A stretch of 64,000 nucleotides of DNA from Rhizaria sp. SCN 62-66 (lineage: Eukaryota; Rhizaria, unplaced), in NCBI GenBank assembly GCA_001724265.1, contig MEDY01000070.1, positions 1-64,000 on the forward strand, in the 5' to 3' direction. A program made the position numbers and the translations under genes. Position 1 is the stretch's first letter. Every line of letters begins with the position of its first letter. Below, one piece after another: positions 55,287 to 64,000 of the stretch. The notes under the pieces are model-generated. The model saw only the letters and a program-made list of their open reading frames with translations, was not told the DNA's origin and did not search any database.

Positions 55287-58200
55287 CAGTGCGAGTGCGG
55301 GTGCGCTGCTGCAGAGCGCCTTGGGCCGGCCCCTCGAGCTTGCAGTCACTCTGCTGTCCACGTCGCTCGCTGTCGCGCCCCACCCCCACGGCGCTAGCGT
55401 CGCGCCGTCCTCCAGTCGCCCCGCGGCCGTGCCGGTTTATTCTTCTTCCGCCGCAGTGTCCGCGGCCGTGGGCTTCGCGGCGGGCTCAGCCTCCGCGCCC
55501 GCTGTCACGCTGCTTGCCGTGCGCTTTGCTTCGGGCGCCGTTGCCGTCGCCGTCGCCGGGTCGCTGACTGCGCCCCGCTCGCCCCGCGCCGCCGCCGCTG
55601 CCCACGGTCACTCAGCTGCTCACGGTCACTCCCAGTCAGCGTCGTGGTGGTTCCTTCCGGAGACTCTCACCCGCGCCATCGCCGCTGTTGCAGCCGCAGC
55701 ACTGGCGGCGTCTACTGCGCGATCGCCGTCGCTGGAGACCGCGCCAACGGTCACTGTGACGCCGCGGCCGGCCACTGCGCTCGCATTCGCGCCCTGCGCC
55801 GCGCTATTTCTCTCCACGCCCTTGGTCACCAGCGGCGGGAGCGGCGGCGGCGGCGGCAATAACATCATCGCAACTGCGGCTTCTGTGGCGCCCTTAGCCG
55901 CCTTAGCTGCCTTGGCGCCGCTATCGTCTGCCGCGCCTGTTGGGCTGGCAGCGGCGCTCTTTCTCGGCACCGGCGCCGGCTCGGTGCTCGCGGCCGAGCT
56001 GCACGTGACTCCGCCGCCCGCGCTTGCGAACACGGACGCAAGCAGCGCTGCTCCCGCCGGGTTGTGTCTTACGGTACGCGGCGCAGTCGCCGTCACACAC
56101 GCCGTCCCCACACTCAGCCACGTCCCTTCCACCTCTACCTCCGCCTCCGCCTCCGCCTCCGCCTCTGCCTCCGCTTCTGCGTCTGCGTTGATGGCTGCGA
56201 CTGTTCACAGCGCGCCGGTGACCGTGGACTCCGACGGCGCCGCGCTGACGCGGCTTGACTTCCTGCCAGCGCTGGCGCTGCGCGCGAGCGTCGCGGCCGT
56301 CCCGCCGACCGGAGGCGCCGCCGCCGCGCCCGCAGGCGCGTGGGCGCTGCCTTCTCCCGACGGCATCGCCACCGTCATCACAGTCTCTACTCAAAGCACC
56401 GCCACTGCGTTGCAAAAGTCGCTGGCGCTGCCGCAGGTGCTGGGGCCGGCGCTGCTGCCGCGGCTGCCGCTGCTGGCGGCGGCGTCGGCTTCTGGCGGCT
56501 GGGCGCTGCTGCCGCCGCCCCTCAGCAGCGGCAACAGCGCCAGCGTGACCGACATCGCGGGCGGGCTCATCTCTGCTCCGGCACTGCTTGCAGCGCCCGC
56601 GCTCGCCGCCGACCGGCCCACCACCGCCGCGGGCGCCGCTGCGGTCGCCGCCGCCGCCGCGCCCGCGCTCGCCGCTCTGGCGACTGCCGGGGGACAGCTC
56701 TGGGCACCCGTGCTCGCGGTGACCGCGCGCGCCGCCGCCGCCGCGCTGGCCGCCGCCGCCGCGCGCAGGGTGTTTCCGCCGTCGCTGCTCCCGCACTCGC
56801 TTTCGCAGCAGCAGCAACACAGTCACAGCGAAGACTGTGGCAGCGTGACGTATAACGTCGACTGCGAGTGGGCGTGGCTTTCGCCGGCATTGCCGCGCGC
56901 GCTGGCTGCCGCGCCTGCGGGCGCTTTGGCCCTGTCCGTGGCCGTCGCCGCCGCGCCGGTGCCGGTCGTCACAACGGCCACCGTTACGGTCACAGTCGCG
57001 CTGCTGCCGTGCCACACGGCCGACGCCGACACTACGACGGCTGCCGCGAGAGCGACAGGCAACAGGAGCAGGAGCGACAGCAAGACCGGCCACGGCAGCC
57101 ACAACCGCAGTCGCCACCATCGTCACCAGGGCAGAAGCAGCAACAGTGGCCCCGTGACAACAGATGCAAACGCTGCCCACCACCACGCCCGCTCCGTCGC
57201 CGCCGCTGCCGTGGCTGCCGGCGAGTCTCCCGTGGCCGCGCTTGCGGCCGCCGCACGCGCCTACGTCGCCGCCGCCGCGACCGCCGCGGCCGTGCGTGTT
57301 GCTGCTGCCGCGCCATCCAGCCCCCCCGGCAACAGCAGCAGCAACTGGAGCGTTAACGGCTCTGGATCCGGCTCTGGCGCAAGCTCCCCTATCGCCGGCG
57401 GCAACGGCGGGCTGTGGGGCGCGGGCGCGGGCGGCCCGTGGCGGCCCGCAGCCGTCACCGGGCTCACGGTCACTCTGCACGGACACCGCGTGTTGGCGCA
57501 CTTGCCACAGCCGCAGTCCCCTCCCGTTCCCGCGCCGTCGCGCACTCTGTCGAGCGCTGCCGCTGCGCTTGCGGGTGTGGCGCAGGCGCAGGCGCAGTGG
57601 CCGTGGGGGCGCCGCCGCGCGTGTGTCTGGGGCGTGGCGCGCACACTGGGGCTGGCTGCAGTCTCCATTGTCACAGCACTGCCTCTGTCGCCGCCACCGC
57701 AGCGACTGCTACTGCCACTGCCGCTGCCACAGTCGCAGGTGTCTCCGTCCGCAGCCAAGGCCCGCTCGATCGCCGCGTCGCCCTCCTCGTCCGCGGCCGC
57801 CGCCAGTGCTGCTGGGGCCAGCGGCGGGGTTGCGGCGACAGCGCTCACGGTCACTGCGGCGCTGCACCCGTCCGCTCTGCTGCTCACGGTCACCGCGGCG
57901 ACCGACGCGCCCCCCGAGGCCGCCGGCGCTGCTGCTTCGTTCTCCGCCGCCGCTGCAGCCGGCGGCGGCGCGGTGACGGTCGTGGCCAGCCCCGCGCTGC
58001 CGGCGAGCTGCGCGTTCCCCGCCGCTGCTTCTGTCACGGTCACGCACGCGGGCGCGCTGCGCGCCGCCATTGTGTCACGCTCTTTCGCCTCTGCTCCCGC
58101 AGCGACAGGGAAGCCCAGGCACGATCGCTGGCTTCTGCACACGACCGCGCTGCCCGCCGTCAACACCACGGCTGCCGCCGCCGCCGCGTTCTCTGCCGCG

Positions 58201-61200
58201 GCGCCCGCGTGGCGCGCTCTGTGCGCGCTGCCCGGCCCGGCGTCGCACGTCGCGTGGGTCAACGCTGACGTGCTTGCCGTTGTCACCGGCACCGGCAACG
58301 GTGCTGAAAACGGCGCGAGCGGCGGCGGTGCGGCCGAACTGCTGTTCTTGCGCGCTCCTGTCTCCGCGGCTGGTGCGACTGCGGCTGCCGCGGCGGCCGC
58401 GCCCGAGGACGCGGCCGAGGCAGAGGGCGTCTTGTTGCTGCGTTTTCCACTGCGCGTGCCCGCGCCCGCGCGCAGCCTGGGCGCCGCGTCTCTCGGGGAC
58501 CGAGACAGCAGCGCGCCGCCGGCGAGAGACGACGTGGACGTCGTGTTTAACGGCGGACCGGGCGCTGTGACCGTGAGCGCGCTCGCGTGCCGCGGGTCTC
58601 TGCTCGCGGTCTCGCTCGCGTCGGGCCAGTCGCTGCTGTTTGAGCTGACTGTCGCGCTCACATCGTACGCCGGCGCGTCGCCGGTGCAGCAGCAGCCACA
58701 GCAGCAGCAGCCGGTGCAGTCGCCGACTGGCGCGATCTCGCTGTCCACGCGGCTGCTGAAACCGCTGCCGACGGTCACCTCACTGCTCGCGCGCGCCGCC
58801 GCGGCCGCTTCCGCTGCAAATGCCCTCGCTGCAAATGCCGCTGGCGCTGGCGCTGGCACGCGGCAGCCCGCGGTCACGGTGACCGTGAGCCTCACCGCTG
58901 TGTTGAGGGCCGTCACAATCACAATGCTGCCTCCTGCCGGTGCGGTCCCGAACACCGACTCTTGGCTCGTGCCTGCCGCGCCGACCGCGGCCGCTGCGGC
59001 TGCCGGATGCTCGCTCATGTTCCCGCAGCCCTCCGCCGCCGCTGAGACCGCGGACCCTGCCAATAGCGACCGCGCCGCGCTGCCGTTGCCGCTGCCGCTG
59101 GCCGCCGCCGTGCTGCTGTTTCCCGCAGGCGCGCGGCCAGCCGGCAGAGGCGGCTTCAACTCAGACACCGGTTGCGGTCTCGCCAGTCTGTCACCGGTGC
59201 GCTTTTGCTCAGACAGCGTGGGCGCACCTCAGGGGCTGGCGCTGGCGCTGATGCCGCTGCTGCCCGCGGCGGGCTCTGCGGATGCGCTTCAACCGCTGCT
59301 GCTGCTGTCTCCTCCGCGAGCCCCCGCCTCCTCACTGTGGGAGCCAGCCGCTGTGTTCTCGCTGCCCACAGTCTACACCGACCCCGCTGCCGCCGCCGCG
59401 TCCGCCGCGTCCCCCACTGCGCTGGCTTCAAGCGCCACAGGACCTGGCCGCATGCCAGTTGTCTCGGTATGCTACCGCCACCGGCTGTCGCCCGCGCTCG
59501 CACTCGCGGTCGCGGTTGCGGTCGACGGTTCCGCTGAAGCGCGGCGTCTCCGTCTCCGGCGGAGTAGGACCGGCGGCGATCGCAGCACTAGCATCGACGG
59601 TGAGGCCGTCGAGACGTGCACGCTCGTGCCGCTTGCTCTGCCCGTCGACGTTTCCGTTGGCACCAACGCTCTCGTAAATGGGCGCGGGCATGGTCACGGG
59701 CACACAGGCTTCAGCGCCCCTCTCGCGCCCACCTCCCGCGCCAGCAGCGCCGGCGCCGTGGGCACTGCCGCCGGCGCCGTGCCGCTTGTATTCCCGCTCA
59801 GCGGCTACACCCCGACTCTTACGCGCGGCGTCAGCGCGGCGTCGTCCGGCGCCGCGCGCGACTGCGTCGCCGTGGCCACTTCTGCGCCCGCGCTGTCCCC
59901 GACCGAGCTCTTGCTCTCCTTGCTCGACCCCGTGTCGCGTCCTCTGCTCCTCGCCTCCGCCGCCGCCACCGCCACCGCCGCCACCGGGCCCGAAAGCGCC
60001 CCTGCGGCCGTCGCGGCGGCGCTGCCAGAGTTTTTCGGTCCCGCTGCGCTGTCGCTGCTGGCGCTGGGTGGGCTGGACGACGCCGAGGACGAGGCCGAGC
60101 TGCTCGCGCTCATCCAGGCAGAGTACTCGGAGGAGCTCGCCGCCGCCGCCACCGCCGCCGCTTCGCCGGCCGCTGCGGCGACTGCGACGGCGCTGACGCC
60201 GCCGTCGCTGCTTGCGTCCCCCTCATCCCGCGGCGAGGCCGACGCGCAGACCGGCGGATGGAGGTGGCTGTACGCGCCTCCGCCACAGCCTCTCTCGCAA
60301 CGCACTGCTCCGGCGGCGCAGCACGTGGAGCCTGCTGCGGGCGCGCGCCGGCGGGCGCGGCTTGTCACTACCGTGCACGCGCTGTCACTCGCCGCACTCC
60401 CCGCGTCCGCTGCTGCCACTGTTGCTTCAAACACTGCAGCTGTGTCTGAGACTGCCATGGTGGCTGCGGCTGCAACGAATGGTCGGCAGCAACGGCATAC
60501 CCGCGCTAAGCCTGTGGCACAGACGCGCTCGCGCTCGTCGTCGTTCGCCGCCGCCGCTGCTGCCGCCGCCGCTGCCGCCGCCGCTGCCCCGCCCGCGCCA
60601 GTGACTCTTGCGCTGTCCGCACTGTCTGCGGCTACACACGCGCGCGTCACAACGGCAACAGCTGCGCTGACCGCCGCGACCGCCACTGTGGATCAGCTGC
60701 TGGCGCCACCACCGCCGGTTTTGGCCGGCATTCGGTCGCGCTCGGGCACCGTCACCGTGGCTGCTGCCGTAGCCGCCGCAGCGGCGGTCGCGAGCGGCGC
60801 AAGTGCGCGCGGTGGCGCCGCAAAGACATATCTGTCGAGTGCAGGCGTGATTGACGTCGCCAAGGTTGTTGCGTCTCGTGATGCAAACACCAGCGCGCAC
60901 GCGTCGTACTTTGCCCACAAGTTCGCATTTGCGCCTTCGACTGGTGGCAACGGCGGCTCCTCACCACAGCCCGACGGGTCACTTTCACCGCCGAGCGTCA
61001 ACGCTGCCACAATCTCCGCTGCAGCTGCTAACGCTACTACTGGCACTGCTGGCTCAAGCTCGCCGAACGGCGTGCCGCCAACAGGCGCGACTCCTGCACT
61101 CCTGTCGCCCGCAGCGGCATTCCGCGAGAAGCTGCGCCGCAAGGTCGCTCTGAGCAATGCGAGCTCTCTCACTGCTCCCGCCGCGAACGGCTCAACTGCC

Positions 61201-63330
61201 GGTTTGCCCGACACGCCGGCCGTGGCCGCTGCCGCGACCGCTGCCGCAACTGCCGCGGCGTTCCTGCAGGACGTCGACTCCACCGGCGCGCCCACACGCT
61301 CGCTAACCGACGAGTTCAAGGACGCCGCGGGCCGCAGCTTGACCGCCACTGCGCGCGGCTCCGCAAACTTAGAGCGGGGGCTCGACGGCTTCCCCGTTCC
61401 GGACTCGCTGTTGAGTGGCTGGCTCGCTGCTGCGCTGACGGCCCCTGCGCCCGCGCCTCCGTCAACTTCGGCTTCAACCGCGCTTGTCCCTGCAAACCAA
61501 GGCGTTAGCACGAGCAGTATCCGCGCATTGCGGCCTGCCATTTCGATGGCGGCTTCTGCTGCTGCCATCGCGATGCCGCTCGCACTGACCTCGGCGCCGC
61601 TCGCGCTTGCGGCGGACCCGGCGGCTGCACTGCTTTTGTTGCTGCTGCTACCCGCGGGCGGACCGCTGCAGCAGAGGCGTGCGCTCGCCTCGGCTCATCT
61701 GCTCACGGTGACTCGCCGCGTGCCCACGCCAGGCGTTACGATGACGAGCGCCGCTGTCAGTGCCAACTCAGCGGTCACGCTGGACCCTGTGGTCGCCAAG
61801 GCCGTCGCTGTGAGCGCGCAGCGCACGCAGCTGATGCAGCTGGTGTTGGCGCGCGCTCTGGCTCTGTCAGCGTCTGCGCAGCCGCAAGCACGCGCCGCTT
61901 CTGCGCACGCCGCGGGCGCTTTGGCGGCGGCGGGGCCCGTCGGCGCCGTTCTGGGGTGGCTCCTCGACCCGTCGCTGTCTCCGCTCACGCAGGGCCCGCT
62001 GGACTTGATCGCGCCGCTTATCGCGCCTGCCCCCGCGCACACAGCTGATTCGCCAGCTGCCGCGTCTCCGGCTAGTTCCGCTGCTGACAGCACGCCCGGC
62101 GCGTTGGCGATGGCGGCCTCGCTGCTGCCCGCGCCCGCGCTGCCGCTGGCCGCCGAGCCCGCGCGCGTAGCGGCTCTGGCGCGCACGGCAGCCTCTCTAA
62201 CGCGCGCGCTGCGGCTGCACGACCTGGCGCACTGGGGGCCCGCGCTGGCGGCTTTCGCCCTGCTTGCGCGCCGCTGCGTCCGCTGCCTTAGCGTGGACGA
62301 CAGTGACAACGAGCGCGGCTGTGAGCACTGCGCCGCGAGCGAGAGCGACGACTGGGATGTTGAGATGCCAGGCGTTGCCATTTTCTCCGTTCTGCTGGCG
62401 CGTGCTGCGTCCGCCGCTGGCGCCGTCGTGACGCGTCTGAGCGCTTCCTTCAATCCGCCTGCAGCAGCTGCTGCTGAGGGCTTGGTGCTGCCGTTGCCGG
62501 CGCTGCTCCCGCTTCTGTCGCTTGCGCTTGGCGACTGCGCAGCGGCTCTGGTGCTGGTCGAGCGGCTGCACGGCGTGCCCGCGGCCGCCGCCGCCGCCGA
62601 TGCGCTCTCGGCCGTGGTGGCGCGCGTGCGGCTGCAGACTGTGTTCGCAGTGACAAAGACGCGCCCGACGTTCGTGCCCGCGACCCCGCCCGCGCTGCTG
62701 CCCGCGCCAGTGCCCGCGACGACGGTGGCGTGGCGCCCGCCGCCGACCGCCGCCGCTGTGGGCGCGCTTACCTCGCCGCCGGGCTTTGCCTTTGGACTAC
62801 CCGGTGCGTCAAGTCTTGGTAACGGCCTCAGTCGCATCGCCAGCTCCAACCCCGCTTCGGGGCTGGGCTTTGGCTTTGACAACAGTAGTAGCAGCTCCCC
62901 CGCTACCACACAGAACACGACGAGTGTTAACGCGCACGCCGTGAGCGCGTGGGTGCGACACTGGGAGGCTCGACTGATCAAGGCTTCCGCACACCCCGAC
63001 TCGCCGCTTGTCCCCTCAACGGCTGCCGGTGCAACCACGCAGTCTGCGTCGCACGGACAGAGCGCTGCGCAGGGCGTGCTCGACGTGCGGTCCCGCTCTG
63101 GTGCGGCGCTGCTGAACGCGTTCGCGCGCCGGTGCGGCGGCGCAGGGTTCGTGAGCTACTGCGCGGGCGTGCTGTCACTGCACCGCGGGATCGGCCGCTA
63201 CGCCAGACTACTCGGTGCCAAGATGGCGGAGCTGCTGGCGGGTACTGCCGAAGATCCTGCGCCGTGGCCTGCGCTTGCGGCCGATGCCGAAGCCAGGATA
63301 ATCTCTGCCTTATTTGCTGCTAAGTATTAA
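52954..63330 (+). CDS. Very large Ala-rich single-exon protein, family unknown
   Basis: ATG 52954 to TAA 63328-63330 gives 3,458 residues without an intron or TAG. The frame is open upstream to 52837 and, through a TAG, further, so the start may lie upstream. Composition is dominated by Ala, Ser, Leu, Pro and Val, with poly-Ala, (Ser-Ala)n at 56131-56188 and several Gln runs. Islands such as RGLTIIDAQLSPRGDCLFLLVLL and repeated AVTVTVSLTAV-like strands over the first two thirds look beta-rich and could be a degenerate propeller. The last 600 residues are more helical (SLTRALRLHDLAHWGPALAAF; NAFARRCGGAGFVSYCAGVL), with a small Cys cluster (CVRCLSVDD...CEHC). A propeller-plus-solenoid scaffold (coat or nucleoporin-like) is one possibility, not a claim. 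Confidence 0.72.
56131..56188 (+). repeat. CCTCCG minisatellite coding (Ser-Ala)n
   Basis: Tandem six-base units (CCTCCG and close variants) encode alternating Ser-Ala inside the 3,458-residue protein. The length is a multiple of three and probably length-polymorphic. Confidence 0.8.
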
Positions 63331-63513
63331 CGTTGATGCTCATGCCATCCCTAGATAGTCTTGTTGTTTAATTCAATCGATATGTATTCATGGCTAAATA
63401 GATAAACTTATCCTCACTAGTGTAAAAATTATGTGCAAAATACACATGCTTATTTGCTACAATGTACGTGGAACAATGCAAGTGGATATCACTGCTCAGT
63501 ACGAAACTATAAT

Positions 63514-64000
63514 TTACTTCTTGTTCCCTTTCGTAGCATTCTTGTTCTCATCGCTGTCATAAGTGTTGCGGTTCGTAGGTGAAACATAGCGGAGTCCCAG
63601 TGCCACAAACACGTCCCGCTCCTCACGCACAAACACAGCTTTCCCCTTGGACACGGCGACACGTTTCTCGCGGTGCGCGGGTCGCAGCGCCGAATCAGAC
63701 AGCGACCAGCCCTTGAGGTGCGCAAGGTGGCGCATGGAACGGTTGAAGTAGTCCGAGCCCGTGAAATACAGCAGCGCGCACGGGAAGTGCGGCGCAGCGT
63801 AGAACTTGAGATCCAGTCGTCGGTTCACGCCTGACGCCTGCGGGTGCCACGGTGGCAACCGGCAGAAACCCATCCAAGTCGTGTCCTTACTGTCATCGGC
63901 GTCACTGGGCAGCATCCACAGCGGCGGCAGCTCCTCGGCGGCGCTCTTGTCGCCGGCAGCGCTCGAGTTGCTGGGGCTGAATCCAAACCGCGGGCTGTTG
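63514..64000 (-). CDS. POLL: DNA polymerase family X, Pol lambda-like, 5'-partial
   Basis: The gene runs off the right edge; the last 162 codons are present, ending in TAA at 63516-63514. The thumb region of Pol X is clear: RRLDLKFYAAPHFPCALLY, the YFTGSDYFNRSMR helix (TGS-F motif that places the incoming nucleotide), KGWSLSDSALRP and the terminal VFVALGLRYVSP. The match is closer to Pol lambda (CALLYFTGSAHFNRSMR) than to Pol beta or TdT. Pol lambda fills gaps in base-excision and end-joining repair. About 30 residues of a Ser/Ala/Glu-rich insertion (ending AAEELPPLWML) precede RRLD, longer than the usual short palm loop here. The catalytic aspartates and BRCT domain, if any, lie outside the window. 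Confidence 0.92.
   Translation of the reverse strand, partial: NSPRFGFSPSNSSAAGDKSAAEELPPLWMLPSDADDSKDTTWMGFCRLPPWHPQASGVNRRLDLKFYAAPHFPCALLYFTGSDYFNRSMRHLAHLKGWSLSDSALRPAHREKRVAVSKGKAVFVREERDVFVALGLRYVSPTNRNTYDSDENKNATKGNKK

Noticed and set aside
57261-59168. 635-codon minus-strand ORF inside the Ala-rich giant gene
   Set aside because: Low-complexity antisense of an uninterrupted plus-strand frame; no independent homology or splice signals.
1-64000. CRISPR array, insertion sequence, viral insertion or bacterial operon
   Set aside because: No spaced direct repeats, transposase, integrase or viral gene was recognised; all supported genes are eukaryotic with spliceosomal introns or genome-typical composition.

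Overview
The window is nuclear DNA from an intron-containing microbial eukaryote. Genes are GC-rich, heavily alanine-biased and padded with Ala/Ser/Gln low complexity. Introns and intergenic DNA are AT-rich. Lineage markers are eukaryotic (SPO11, APC10, RRP8, DPM1, DHHC acyltransferase, a mitochondrial carrier, Pol lambda). I cannot name the organism from sequence alone.

Layout: 1-766 end of a 2-amino-3-ketobutyrate CoA ligase gene; 998-2324 APC10; 2668-5273 an unrecognised helical protein; 5853-7489 a SpoU/TrmH RNA methyltransferase; 7779-9270 (-) RRP8; 9917-13511 SPO11; 14115-17894 a DHHC S-acyltransferase; 18343-22167 (-) a PH/membrane/START lipid-transfer-like protein; 22761-26908 (-) an MMPL/RND transporter; 27628-28593 (-) DPM1; 29240-30577 a mitochondrial carrier; 31307-36597 a large secreted or anchored surface protein; about 38.3 kb a tRNA-Arg(CCG); 39024-52315 (-) a 4,387-codon low-complexity gene; 52954-63330 a 3,458-residue Ala-rich protein; 63514-64000 (-) the end of a Pol lambda-like gene. 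Genes lie mostly 0.3-0.7 kb apart, often divergent or convergent. There are no operons.

The main result is that UAG appears to be a sense codon here. Three long genes are interrupted only by in-frame TAG (3846; 15363 and 15390; 45183), with a further inferred one at 2877. None of the 15 genes whose 3' end lies in the window stops at TAG (9 TAA, 6 TGA). The local contexts favour glutamine; leucine is not excluded. Both single-codon UAG reassignments are known from other protists (Iotanema, Gln; a sainouroid rhizarian, Leu).

Second, 18 of the 20 well-supported introns begin GTACG rather than GTAAG/GTATG, which implies an unusual 5' splice-site consensus. Several short introns are multiples of three without TAA or TGA, so ORF-only annotation would merge them into proteins.
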